Counted from the stretch's first letter, positions 5,608 to 13,190 are shown. The stretch: DNA of 15,769 nt from JAJRZX01 sp964407495 (GCA_964407495.1 CAYOVP010000044.1:1-15769); one strand, 5' to 3'. Notes: generated by a model from the letters alone, not told the origin. Numbers and translations: made by a program.

Positions 5608-7974
5608 ATGATGAAATCAATGGACCGCAAACTACTTAGAGACCTATGGAGGATGAAGGGCCAGGCCCTGGCCATAATCCTCGTCATCACAAGCGGTGTA
5701 TGCTCCTTCATTATGCTCAAGTTCACCATGGACTCACTCTACATGACAAGGGACAAGTTTTACCGTGACTTCCACTTTGCCGATGTATTCGTCTCCCTGA
5801 AGAGGGCCCCCGAGGAGATAGGCAGGCGTATAGCGGCCATAAAAGGCGTCAAGGCAGTGCAGACAAGGGTAGTAGGTGGCGCCAAGATAGAGATTCCAGG
5901 CTTCCCCGACCCTGTGACAGCCCGCCTCGTATCCCTGCCCGAGGCGGGGCTCCCAGCCCTTGACAGGGTATACATAAAGAGCGGCAGAAGCCTGAAACCC
6001 TGGACAGAAAAGGAGGCCCTCCTCAGCGATGCCTTTGCCTCTGCCCATGGTCTCTCCCCAGGCGACCACCTCAGCGCCGTCATAAATGGGAGGAAAAAGA
6101 CCCTCACCATCGTTGGCCTTGCCCTCAGCCCGGAGTTCGTCATGCAGGCCCGGCCAGGGTCACTGAGCCCAGACTACAAGAGATACGCCATCATCTGGAT
6201 GGGGCGCCATGCCCTTGCCAACGCCTATGATATGAAGGGCGCCTTCAACGACCTGGCTCTCTCGCTCGACAAGGAGGCCGACAGAGAGATGGTCATGAGG
6301 CGCGTTGACTCCATGCTCGAAAGATACGGCGGGCTCACGGCCTACGGACGCAAGGACCAGACCTCGAACCGGTACCTAAACTCCGAGTTCCGGGCCCTGG
6401 AGATGAGTTCACGTCTCTTTCCGGCCCTCTTCATCGCTGTTGCCGCCTTCCTCCTCAACGTGGTGGTAAACAGGACCATAGGGCTTCAGCGCGAGCAGAT
6501 AGGCACGCTCAAGGCCTTTGGGTACTCGGACCGGGACGTAGGCCTTCATTATACAAAAATGGTCCTCATGATAACCACTGCAGGCATCATACTCGGCATC
6601 ATAACGGGTATGTGGCTCGGAAAGGTGCTCTCGGCCATTTACATGGAGTTCTATCGCTTCCCCTACCTTGTCCGCGCGCTCTCTCCCGGCGTTACGCTTA
6701 CAGCGATCCTCATAACCATGGGCTCGGCGCTCGCGGCCACCTTCATGGCAGTGCGCAGGGCCTCGCACGTCCCGCCTGCCCAGGCCATGAGACCCCTCCC
6801 GCCCGCCAGGTACGCAAGGACCATCCTCGAACGAACAGGCCTCGGCAGATTCATCTCAGAGCCAACACGTATAATCCTCCGGCACATCGAGGGCAGGCCC
6901 ATAAGGTCCATCCTCACATCAATGGGCATTGCCCTCTCCTGCGCCATTGTAATGGGAGGTACCTTCTTCGAGGACTCCATAGAGTTCCTCCTCGACACCC
7001 AGTTCGTGGAGGCGCAGAGAGAGGACATGACAGTGGTCTTCACAGAGCCCACCTCCCGGAAGGCCCTCTACGAACTCCGGGGTATCGATGGCGTGCATCA
7101 CACAGAACCCCTGAGAAGCGTTCCAGTGAGGCTGAGGGCGGGACACCGCACTTACCGCACCATAATCCAGGGCATAGCGCCCCGCGGGAGACTATACCTG
7201 TTGCTCGACACAAACCTGAGACCAGTGGCCCTGCCCCCATCGGGCATAGTACTGAATGATTATCTGGCCAAGAAATTGAAAGTAAGACCAGGGGACTTCA
7301 TCACCGTCGAGGCCCTCGAAGGCAGGCGGCCTGTGCGCAGAGTGCCGATTACCGGGGTCGTGAGACAGTACGCCGGCCTCCTGGGCTTCATGGACATAGA
7401 CGCCCTCAACGCCCTCATGATGGAGGACGGCACCATAACAGGCGCCTTTCTGACCATGGACCCGCTAAAGAGGCTTGGTCTGTACAGGAAACTCGTGGAT
7501 ATGCCGCGTGTCTCGGGCGCCATCGTCACAAGGGACGAACTTACGAACTTCAACAAGACCCAGACAGACATACTCCTCTTCTATACCTTCATAGCGAGTA
7601 TCCTTGCAGGTACCATTGCTTTTGGTGTAGTCTATAACAGTGCGCGAATATCCCTATCCGAGAGGAGCAGGGAACTTGCGAGCCTCAGGGTCCTGGGGTA
7701 CAGGCGCAGCGAGGTCTCCTACATACTCCTCGGGGAACTGGCTGTCCTGACACTCATGGCCCTGCCGCTGGGCTTCGTCCTCGGGCGGCTCCTCACGGGC
7801 TACCTTGCGGATGCCATCAGTTCCGACCTCTTCAGGTTGCCCCATGTCATAGCCCCGGCGACCTATTCCCTATCGGCACTCATAGTAGTGGCAAGCGCCG
7901 TTGTCTCGGGGCTCATACTCAACTACAGACTCAACAGGCTCGACCTCGTGGAGGTACTGAAGGCAAGGGAGTAA
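5608..7974 (+). CDS. ABC exporter permease, FtsX/MacB-type, duplicated
   Basis: A 788-residue inner-membrane permease partnering the ATPase just upstream. It looks like two fused FtsX-type halves. Half one has a TM helix at about 20-38, a large periplasmic domain (40-265), then three helices (about 270-390) including 'EQIGTLKAFGYSDRDV'. Half two repeats this: TM about 435-452, periplasmic domain to about 650, three helices with 'RELASLRVLGYRRSEV', and the terminal 'LNRLDLVEVLKARE' typical of the family. The eight-helix two-domain form differs from the four-helix E. coli MacB and is like LolC/E halves joined. ATG 5608 is taken; ATGs at 5611 and 5620 are equally possible. Nine bp before the adaptor gene. 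Role is probably export or lipid/lipoprotein/peptide extrusion, as with MacB relatives; specific cargo unknown. Confidence 0.92.
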   Translation: MMKSMDRKLLRDLWRMKGQALAIILVITSGVCSFIMLKFTMDSLYMTRDKFYRDFHFADVFVSLKRAPEEIGRRIAAIKGVKAVQTRVVGGAKIEIPGFPDPVTARLVSLPEAGLPALDRVYIKSGRSLKPWTEKEALLSDAFASAHGLSPGDHLSAVINGRKKTLTIVGLALSPEFVMQARPGSLSPDYKRYAIIWMGRHALANAYDMKGAFNDLALSLDKEADREMVMRRVDSMLERYGGLTAYGRKDQTSNRYLNSEFRALEMSSRLFPALFIAVAAFLLNVVVNRTIGLQREQIGTLKAFGYSDRDVGLHYTKMVLMITTAGIILGIITGMWLGKVLSAIYMEFYRFPYLVRALSPGVTLTAILITMGSALAATFMAVRRASHVPPAQAMRPLPPARYARTILERTGLGRFISEPTRIILRHIEGRPIRSILTSMGIALSCAIVMGGTFFEDSIEFLLDTQFVEAQREDMTVVFTEPTSRKALYELRGIDGVHHTEPLRSVPVRLRAGHRTYRTIIQGIAPRGRLYLLLDTNLRPVALPPSGIVLNDYLAKKLKVRPGDFITVEALEGRRPVRRVPITGVVRQYAGLLGFMDIDALNALMMEDGTITGAFLTMDPLKRLGLYRKLVDMPRVSGAIVTRDELTNFNKTQTDILLFYTFIASILAGTIAFGVVYNSARISLSERSRELASLRVLGYRRSEVSYILLGELAVLTLMALPLGFVLGRLLTGYLADAISSDLFRLPHVIAPATYSLSALIVVASAVVSGLILNYRLNRLDLVEVLKARE

Positions 7975-7983
7975 GGTGTAGAG

Positions 7984-9180
7984 ATGACTTTACGAAGATG
8001 GGTCACTATAGCCGTCCTAGCCGGGGCCGTTGCCCTTGGCATTGCCTATGGGTTCATACCCCGTGCTGTTCCTGTGGAGATTGCAAGGGTAAGGCGGGGG
8101 CCCCTTGTCGTAACAGTCGAGGAAGAAGGAAAGACGAGGGTAAAGGAGAGGTATACCTTAACAGCGCCTGTTGATGGTTATCTTCAGAGGATAGGACTCG
8201 ACGTGGGCGAGAGGGTCAGAAAGGGGCAGACCGTTGCCGTCATAGAGCCTCCGAGACCGAGCGTTCACGACCCACGAACAAGGGCAGAGACCGAGGCAGC
8301 TGTCTCCATGGCAGAGGCCGCGCTGAGGGGTGCCGAGGAGCGCCAACGCGCCGTAGCGGCAGAGACGGAGTACGCCGCCAGGAAACTCGAACGCACAGAG
8401 AGGCTCTTCAAAAAGGGAGTCGTCTCCAAGGACACCTTGGACAGAGTGCGCAGTGAGGCCGAGCAGATGGAGGCCGAACTCAAGGCCGCCGAGGCCGAGG
8501 TCCTTACGGCGAGGTTCGATCTTGAGAAGGCCAGAGCCGCCCTTGAGTTCTCGGCCTCATCGGGCTCGGAGAGGCTACTCCGACTCCGCTCACCAGTGGA
8601 CGGCAGTGTGCTAAAGGTTTACCGTGAGAGCGAAGGCGCAGTCCTCTCTCGCGACCCGCTCCTGGATATTGGAGACCCGGAAAGGCTCGAGGTCGTCACA
8701 GAGGTCCTCTCCGCCGACGCCGTGAGGATAAAAAAAGGCGCCCTTGTCTACTTCGAGAGGTGGGGTGGAGAAGAACCGCTGAAAGGCAGGGTGACGACGA
8801 TCGAGCCAGCCGGGTTCACAAAGGTATCGAGCCTTGGGGTGGAGGAGCAGCGTGTAAAGGTAATAGCAGACATTCTCACCATGCCCGGGGAGGCCCGGAA
8901 GATGGGAGATGGATACAGAGTGGACGCCAAGTTTGTCATATGGGAGGGCGCCTCTGTCCTCAAGGTGCCCGTTAGTGCGCTCTTCAGGCACGGCGAAGGC
9001 TGGGCAGTCTTTGTAGTAAAGAACGGGCGCGCCAGGAGGCGCCCCCTTGAGGTGGGGCATATGAACGGAATCTTCGCCGAGGTCTTGTCAGGTCTCGTGG
9101 AAGGAGAAACAGTAGTAGTTCACCCTGGCGACGAGGTGGACGACGGGGTGAGGGTGGAGGTGAGAAAGAGGGCGAGGTAA
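7984..9180 (+). CDS. HlyD/MacA-type periplasmic adaptor (membrane fusion protein)
   Basis: The 398-residue protein links an inner-membrane transporter to an outer-membrane channel. It has a short cytoplasmic start, one membrane anchor (about 6-25), a first half-lipoyl piece ('TAPVDGYLQRIGLDVGERVRKGQTVAVIEPP'-like region, 60-91, ending 'VAVIEPP'), a long alanine/glutamate-rich helical hairpin (about 98-190), the second lipoyl half ('LRSPVDGSVLKVYRESEGAVL'-like, 202-222), and beta-barrel plus membrane-proximal domains to the end ('VPVSALFRHGEG', 'VVHPGDEVDDGVRV'). Start ATG 7984, 9 bp after the permease. Gene order ATPase-permease-adaptor is one of the arrangements seen for MacAB-like pumps. 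No TolC-type channel gene is in this operon, so a shared unlinked channel is likely. Confidence 0.92.
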   Translation: MTLRRWVTIAVLAGAVALGIAYGFIPRAVPVEIARVRRGPLVVTVEEEGKTRVKERYTLTAPVDGYLQRIGLDVGERVRKGQTVAVIEPPRPSVHDPRTRAETEAAVSMAEAALRGAEERQRAVAAETEYAARKLERTERLFKKGVVSKDTLDRVRSEAEQMEAELKAAEAEVLTARFDLEKARAALEFSASSGSERLLRLRSPVDGSVLKVYRESEGAVLSRDPLLDIGDPERLEVVTEVLSADAVRIKKGALVYFERWGGEEPLKGRVTTIEPAGFTKVSSLGVEEQRVKVIADILTMPGEARKMGDGYRVDAKFVIWEGASVLKVPVSALFRHGEGWAVFVVKNGRARRRPLEVGHMNGIFAEVLSGLVEGETVVVHPGDEVDDGVRVEVRKRAR

Positions 9181-9229
9181 AAAAGTTTTTTGTCACTCTC
9201 TTCGCAGGGGAAGTGGCCGTAAAAGCGCC

Positions 9230-10213
9230 CTACGGCGAGATGCTGAAGACCTCCACCCTGTGGCCTCCCCAGTCCACCACGTATATGACCTTACCCTTGG
9301 GCCCGAGGGCAACGCCCGTTGGCCCATGGAACTTTCCCAAACCGCCGCCTTTGCCCCCAAAAGCAATAATGAAATTACCATCCCTGCCAAAGACCTCTAC
9401 GCGGTCATTATAAAAGTCCGCGACAAAAACCCGCCCCTTCCTGTCCACGGCTATGCCCGAGGCCACCCGGAACCTCCCGGACCAGAAACCCATGCCGCCC
9501 CACTGAAAAAGATATTCGCCTTTATTTGTAAATACCTGAACCCTGTTGTTGTATGAGTCTGATACATATACCCGCCCACCTGGGCCTGCGGCGATCTTGG
9601 CAGGGTAGTAGAACTCTCCCTCCATGCCGGGAGAGATGAGGCCGCTTATGACGGAGCGCCAGTTGGGGACCTTGCCTTTCTTCCCCCAAGTGGAGACAAA
9701 GGTGCCGTCGGACGTGAACTTCTGCACCCTGTGGTTGTAAAAATCCATGACACAGACATAGCCATCTTCGTCTACGGTAATATCATTGGGCACATCAAAC
9801 TGCCCCTTTTTATCTCCGTTTTCACCCCAGGAGAGGACAAACCTGCCCTCTCCGTCGAACTTCTGCACAGTGTCGTTATCATAGTCCGAGACATATACAA
9901 AACCGATCTTATCAACGGCAATGCCCACGGGTTTTTCAAATTTTCCACTGCCTTCGCCCTTTTCTCCCCATTCAAGTATGAAGTCGCCTTTGGCAGTAAA
10001 TTTTTCTACCCTCCTGTTCCTCGCGTCTGTCACATATACAGAGCCGCCTCTGTCAACGGCGATGCCGTAGGGTTCGTTGAACTCGCCGGGGCCCGGGCCC
10101 TTTACTCCCCAGGCGCGGATAAAGGTGACGGAAGTTTGCCCTCCACCGGCATAAGCGGGAAGAGAAACAAAGAAGAGACTCATAAGAAGTATAAAAAGAA
10201 GTATCTTTTTCAT
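9230..10213 (-). CDS. Secreted six-NHL-repeat beta-propeller protein
   Basis: A 327-residue exported protein. Signal peptide MKKILLFILLMSLFFVSLPAYA is followed by six NHL repeats of 45-60 residues, each with a core of the form 'P.GIAVD..G.VYVsD..N.RVqkF': starting near residues 47, 94, 141, 204, 251 and 298. Six repeats would close one six-bladed propeller. A longer linker ('KVPNWRSVISGLISPGMEGEF') separates repeats three and four. NHL propellers mostly act as protein-binding scaffolds or hydrolase-like folds; no catalytic residues are evident. Start ATG 10213 with GGGAAG before it. Last gene of the minus-strand run that includes the outer-membrane barrel protein; a repeat element lies between them. 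Function unknown. Confidence 0.88.
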   Translation of the reverse strand: MKKILLFILLMSLFFVSLPAYAGGGQTSVTFIRAWGVKGPGPGEFNEPYGIAVDRGGSVYVTDARNRRVEKFTAKGDFILEWGEKGEGSGKFEKPVGIAVDKIGFVYVSDYDNDTVQKFDGEGRFVLSWGENGDKKGQFDVPNDITVDEDGYVCVMDFYNHRVQKFTSDGTFVSTWGKKGKVPNWRSVISGLISPGMEGEFYYPAKIAAGPGGRVYVSDSYNNRVQVFTNKGEYLFQWGGMGFWSGRFRVASGIAVDRKGRVFVADFYNDRVEVFGRDGNFIIAFGGKGGGLGKFHGPTGVALGPKGKVIYVVDWGGHRVEVFSISP

Positions 10214-10244
10214 GGCAGTTTCTTCCCTTAAAAAATTCTTCTAA

Positions 10245-10281
10245 GAACCTCTGAATAATTCGTCCCTGAATTATTCAGAGA
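10245..10281. repeat. Dispersed palindromic repeat, copy B
   Basis: Same 37-bp unit as 2810-2846. Here CTCTGAATAATTC (10249-10261) and GAATTATTCAGAG (10268-10280) form a perfect 13-bp inverted repeat with a 6-base loop. It lies in the 129-bp gap between the outer-membrane protein gene and the NHL gene, on the leader side of the latter. Confidence 0.65.
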
Positions 10282-10302
10282 TGGGCCCATCCTTGGGGCG
10301 CA

Positions 10303-10329
10303 GGAAAATCTGAATTAATCAGACTTTCC
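10303..10329. repeat. Second palindrome of the copy B element
   Basis: GGAAA-A-TCTGA (10303-10313), loop ATTAA, TCAGA-C-TTTCC (10319-10329): two 5-bp stems with one A/C mismatch. It sits 13 bases after the outer-membrane protein stop on the minus strand and could act as its terminator hairpin. It is probably the far end of the dispersed repeat. Confidence 0.4.
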
Positions 10330-10342
10330 CTAATGCGGCCCT

Positions 10343-11281
10343 CTAAAAATTCACCCTCACGCTCAATATCCCCACATAATCGTTCTCAAGGGCATTGCCG
10401 TTTAGGTCCTGCACAATGGGCACTTGAAGGGCTGCCTCTAGGACTATCTGCCTTGTAACGTATTGTATGCCGGGACTGAGGAACCACGTTGTGCCGCCAG
10501 AGTCCATGTCGTCCGTTGGGCCAGCCTTGTCCTTGTATTTATAAGAGAGATTGCTTTCCAGCACAGCGTAAACAAAAGCGGGCAGGCCGCTCATGAGCCT
10601 CCTTGGAAAGAGCCTGTACTGGTAAGAAATATCAAGGCGCGCCTCATCGCCGAACCTGAAGGCATTGGCCCTTGTGTTGAAACGATAAGAGACAGAGGCG
10701 TCAACCTGCCACTTGAGTGTCTGCCATGTAAAGATGGAGCCCAGCGTATAATCCCAGGAGCCTGAGCCGAGTTGAAGAGGCTGAGTGAGTCTGCCGAGAC
10801 CGTCCCGCTCGTTATCGTTCCCAAGGGGGGCCTTTATTGCCGCGAAGGGCGAGAGCCTTATGGTCTCGCCGCGCCTGTCCCTCTGATAGAGGGTATAACG
10901 GCCTAAGAACGTGGCGTCACCGGCCCCTGTATCGCCTCTGCTGACTCTCCCCTTGGGGGTATTGACCTTGAGTTCCTTGTCAAGATAAGGGATTATTCCA
11001 AAAAGAGTAACCTTCGAGGTCACCCCATAGACAAGGACGAGGGGCACGGCGAGCACGGAGATCTCACGGTCCTTTGTGGTGGAATCTCCCGTAGACCGGA
11101 TATATTTTGTCTGAAGGCGAACAATGCCGTCATGCTTGGCTACGGGCAATGCCGTATTAAAGGTAATGGGCGCGCCAGAGGCCTGACCTGCCGTAAGGCA
11201 AAGTGTTGCGATAAATAAAAAAAAGAAGAGCCCGCAACAAAGGCGTAAATAAGGCTGTGTATGATAAAAAAATCCCTTCAT
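10343..11281 (-). CDS. Outer-membrane beta-barrel protein, transporter-like
   Basis: A 312-residue protein with a long signal peptide (hydrophobic core 14-31, likely cut near 'ASGAP') and then alternating amphipathic strands typical of an outer-membrane barrel, ending in a terminal phenylalanine ('SVRVNF') as required for barrel insertion. Segments such as 'GVTSKVTLFGIIPYL', 'GAGDATFLGRYTLYQ', 'LSPFAAIKAPLGNDN' and 'WFLSPGIQYV' resemble the MetA-pathway/'transporter' barrel family often found near metal or organic resistance genes. It follows the MerP-like gene by 84 bp on the same strand, suggesting linkage to metal handling (inference). Start ATG 11281 has GAGG eight bases upstream. Substrate unknown. 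Confidence 0.75.
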   Translation of the reverse strand: MKGFFYHTQPYLRLCCGLFFFLFIATLCLTAGQASGAPITFNTALPVAKHDGIVRLQTKYIRSTGDSTTKDREISVLAVPLVLVYGVTSKVTLFGIIPYLDKELKVNTPKGRVSRGDTGAGDATFLGRYTLYQRDRRGETIRLSPFAAIKAPLGNDNERDGLGRLTQPLQLGSGSWDYTLGSIFTWQTLKWQVDASVSYRFNTRANAFRFGDEARLDISYQYRLFPRRLMSGLPAFVYAVLESNLSYKYKDKAGPTDDMDSGGTTWFLSPGIQYVTRQIVLEAALQVPIVQDLNGNALENDYVGILSVRVNF

Positions 11282-11365
11282 GCAGTAACCTCATCATAAG
11301 GATATACTTATCTTCTCCGGCCTTCCTCATACTCCGAAGTCCTAAATTTTTTAGTCCCTCTCCAT

Positions 11366-11677
11366 CTACTGCTCTGTATCCTCAACCTTGATAGCGCCAG
11401 GTGTGAAGCCGGCGTCTCTTACGGCCTTGTTAAGCCTATGTTTCGTGAAAAACTTCCTGTCTTTATAGATGACAGTAACAGTGCCGTTCTTTATATCCAC
11501 ACGTATATCTTCAACGCCTTCGATCTTCTTTATCTTTTTCTCGATACCATAGGCGCAGAAGGGACAACTGAGGCCGTCCACCCTTGCCGTCACCTTTACC
11601 GAACCTGTGGCAAAGGCGCTTGCAGGCGCGATGAGCAGCGCAATCAGCGCCAGAACAGCGAGAGTTCTCTTAATCAT
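11366..11677 (-). CDS. MerP-like periplasmic heavy-metal-associated (HMA) protein
   Basis: A 103-residue exported HMA-domain protein. Signal peptide 1-23 (MIKRT, hydrophobic core, 'ASAFA') is followed by a ferredoxin-like metal-binding fold with C38-x2-C41 in 'DGLSCPFCAYGIEKKIKKIEGV', matching the GMTCxxC loop of MerP and copper chaperones, then 'VEDIRVDIKNGTVTVIY' and 'LNKAVRDAGFTPGAIKV'. It would bind a soft metal (Hg, Cu) in the periplasm. A longer frame runs upstream to 11845 but overlaps the redoxin gene; ATG 11677, preceded by AGGAG and directly opening a signal peptide, is chosen. It lies 101 bp after the mer-like operon, past a strong hairpin, so its expression may be separate. Confidence 0.88.
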   Translation of the reverse strand: MIKRTLAVLALIALLIAPASAFATGSVKVTARVDGLSCPFCAYGIEKKIKKIEGVEDIRVDIKNGTVTVIYKDRKFFTKHRLNKAVRDAGFTPGAIKVEDTEQ

Positions 11678-11708
11678 CACCTGTCTCCTATATATTGAGT
11701 TACTGCCG

Positions 11709-11729
11709 AAAAATACCGTAGAAGCGGTA
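11709..11729 (-). terminator. Small hairpin followed by T run
   Basis: On the minus strand TACCG (11729-11725), loop CTTCTA, CGGTA (11718-11714), then TTTTT (11713-11709). The stem is short (5 bp), but the T run makes a plausible terminator or attenuator between the redoxin and MerP-like genes. Confidence 0.4.
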
Positions 11730-11735
11730 AGAATA

Positions 11736-11772
11736 GGCGGTTGGCCGGGGATTTTGCCCCCTGCCAACCGCC
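11736..11772 (-). terminator. Strong hairpin after the mer-like operon
   Basis: GGCGGTTGGC (11736-11745) pairs perfectly with GCCAACCGCC (11763-11772); inside, GGGG (11747-11750) pairs with CCCC (11757-11760), giving a very stable stem. It starts six bases after the redoxin stop on the minus strand. No T run follows directly, so besides termination it may stabilise the upstream mRNA 3' end. Confidence 0.5.
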
Positions 11773-11778
11773 GCGGTC

Positions 11779-12060
11779 CTACCTCGGCACGCCGATACCG
11801 GCGGCCCGGAGACCTTCGGCTGTAACCGCGCCGGCCTTGCAGCACTCGGCAAGGATCCCGTCCACGACTACGCTCGGGACCCTCGTCACGCCGTAGGCAC
11901 GCGCCTTCTCAAGGCACTCGGCACTCTCGCAGGCATCGCCGAGGTTGTAGGTAGTCACCTCGCAACTCTCACAGGCAAGTTCCTTTACGAGTTTCACTGT
12001 ATCATCGCATATAGGACAACCTGCTGTAAATACCTCTACACTTCTCTTTTTGTCTGACAT
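11779..12060 (-). CDS. Cysteine-rich thioredoxin/glutaredoxin-fold protein
   Basis: A 93-residue cytoplasmic protein with thioredoxin-fold marks: strand 'VEVFTAGCPICDD' with a CPIC active site (C15, C18), 'VTTYNL' second strand, 'VTRVPSVVVDG' with the cis-proline P62. Unusually for its size it has eight cysteines: also C30, C33, C44, C49 and the pair C73-C74. ATG 12060 has an ideal AAGGAGGT nine bases upstream, located inside the end of the preceding gene (25-bp overlap), so translation is probably coupled. In a MerR-controlled operon with a metal transporter, it may pass electrons or accept a thiol-bound metal; this is inference. It is not MerA or MerB. Confidence 0.8.
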   Translation of the reverse strand: MSDKKRSVEVFTAGCPICDDTVKLVKELACESCEVTTYNLGDACESAECLEKARAYGVTRVPSVVVDGILAECCKAGAVTAEGLRAAGIGVPR

Positions 12061-12467
12061 GGCTCTAACCTCCTTTTTAGTCTGGATATGTTACAGGCCC
12101 CGCAAGGGGCCTTGCCCCTCTTGAACCATATATCCATTACAACGGCTGTAATCAGCCCCGCCACTCCTATATAAAAAATCATCTCATCGGGTCGCAGATA
12201 TTTTCCCGCGTATATCACCAGCCCCGAGGCAATCGCTATCAATACGGGCCACCTGCTCCCGTGCTCCCTGCCCGAACGCCGGAGCCCGAGTACGCCCATG
12301 CCAAGAAACAGTATGAGCAAAAACTTCATTACCGCGGCCTTCATGGCAAGACCCAGCCCCATGGCCGTGAGGAAGGCCCCGATGGCGGGGTAGCAGACAG
12401 GGCATATCTTGCCTATGACAACGGAGCCTATTGTCCAGAAATAACTCAATAAACCCCTTTTTCCCAT
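12036..12467 (-). CDS. MerC/MerT-like mercuric ion transport membrane protein
   Basis: A 143-residue inner-membrane protein with about four helices (roughly 8-38, 43-62, 74-90, 96-113). C22-x2-C25 in 'IGKICPVCYPAIGAFL' sits in helix one like the metal-binding cysteines of MerC/MerT, and a second pair C122-x2-C125 ('PCGACN') plus C137 lies in the C-terminal tail, a MerC-like layout (MerC is about 140 residues). It would carry Hg(II) across the inner membrane to cytoplasmic thiols. Start ATG 12467 follows AGGGG; a GTG at 12494 in the same frame overlaps merR and is less likely. Second gene of the merR operon. MerC versus MerT identity is uncertain. Confidence 0.75.
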   Translation of the reverse strand: MGKRGLLSYFWTIGSVVIGKICPVCYPAIGAFLTAMGLGLAMKAAVMKFLLILFLGMGVLGLRRSGREHGSRWPVLIAIASGLVIYAGKYLRPDEMIFYIGVAGLITAVVMDIWFKRGKAPCGACNISRLKRRLEPCQTKREV

Positions 12468-12477
12468 TGATAGGCCC

Positions 12478-12900
12478 CTACTTTTTTGTAGCACTATTAT
12501 CGGCTACACTCAGGCTCTCGAGGATGGAGCACTCCGATAGCGGCCCCCTGCCGGGACAGGTCTTTATAATCTTCTTGAGTGTCCTGCGCATGGACTGAAG
12601 CCCCCTTATCTTCGCCTCAATGTCTTCAAGTTTTCTACTCGCGGTCTCCCTTATATCCGCGCAGTCCGCGCCGCTATCCCCGCTTAGGGCAAGGAGCTCG
12701 GCTACCTCCCTGAGCGAAAACCCAAGTGCCTGCGCCCTCTTGATGAAGCGCACTACATCTATTGCCTCCTGCGGGTAGACCCTGTATCCTGAGACCGACC
12801 TTGGCGGCTCGCCAAGTAGCCCCCGCCTCTCGTAGTACCTGATAGTCTCCCTGTTAACGCCTGTAAGGCGCGCGAGTTGCCCTGTCGTAAGTCTCTCCAT
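12478..12900 (-). CDS. merR: MerR mercury-responsive transcription regulator
   Basis: MerR binds promoters with over-long spacers and, on binding Hg(II), twists the DNA to switch them on. The 140-residue protein has the winged-helix start 'LTTGQLARLTGVNRETIRYYERRGLL', wing 'SGYRVYPQEAIDVVRFIKRAQALGFSLREVAELL', dimer coiled coil (about 82-112), and C80, C115 and C124 in 'KTCPGRGPLSEC'. Their spacing (35 and 9) equals that of Tn501/Tn21 MerR Cys82-Cys117-Cys126, which separates true mercury sensors from CueR, ZntR or CadR types. The gene leads the operon and is preceded by its own operator/promoter at 12924-12955, so autoregulation is expected. Start ATG 12900 with GGGAGGAAA before it. Confidence 0.93.
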   Translation of the reverse strand: MERLTTGQLARLTGVNRETIRYYERRGLLGEPPRSVSGYRVYPQEAIDVVRFIKRAQALGFSLREVAELLALSGDSGADCADIRETASRKLEDIEAKIRGLQSMRRTLKKIIKTCPGRGPLSECSILESLSVADNSATKK

Positions 12901-12923
12901 TACCGTTTCCTCCCATTAATTAC

Positions 12924-12955
12924 AGTCTACACCCTGTACCAAGGTACCATGTCAA
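12924..12955 (-). promoter_or_regulatory. MerR-type promoter with 20-bp spacer and operator dyad
   Basis: On the minus strand TTGACA (12955-12950) and TAGACT (12929-12924) are separated by 20 bp, the over-long spacing typical of MerR-regulated promoters. Within the spacer lies the dyad GTACC-TT-GGTAC (12947-12936), where MerR would bind. Transcription would begin close to 12917 and read merR first, unlike the divergent Tn21/Tn501 layout. Confidence 0.7.
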
Positions 12956-12960
12956 GATTT

Positions 12961-13190
12961 TTTTATGAGGTCTTTTCCGCAAGGGAAGATAACAAAAGCC
13001 CCTTATCTCAGATAAATATGACATGATGTTGAAATCCGCCCCGCCCTGTGAGACTATGGTTGTTTGCAGTGCAGGGGGAATCCCCGCCGTTACGGGGTCT
13101 CCATGAATAAGGCCCCCGAGGATTTGCAGAAGCGGACCTACAGAGGCCTTAACTCAAGACCAAGAATAGAAGGAAAGGCTGTAATCTTAA
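12961..13190. other. Intergenic stretch with no recognised gene
   Basis: Between the mer promoter and the LpxB-like gene. It holds a small hairpin CCCCG-CCGTTA-CGGGG (13082-13097) and a purine-rich AAGGAAAGG (13170-13178) that may be the distant ribosome site for 13191. No RNA family, promoter of good quality or further gene was recognised. Confidence 0.4.

Noticed and set aside
9181..9229. Terminator between the convergent adaptor and NHL genes
   Set aside because: There is only a run of A and T around 9180-9191 without a convincing stem.
11678..11845. N-terminal extension of the MerP-like protein to 11845
   Set aside because: The extension is arginine-rich, overlaps the redoxin gene and crosses the strong hairpin, whereas ATG 11677 opens a proper signal peptide behind AGGAG.
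13026..13058. Possible promoter TTGAAA...TATGGT before the LpxB-like gene
   Set aside because: The spacer is about 20 bp and the -10 is poor; there is no MerR-type operator in it, so it is not supported.
13072..13100. CRISPR-repeat-like GC-rich palindrome
   Set aside because: Only a single unit is present, with no spacer-repeat pattern and no cas gene.
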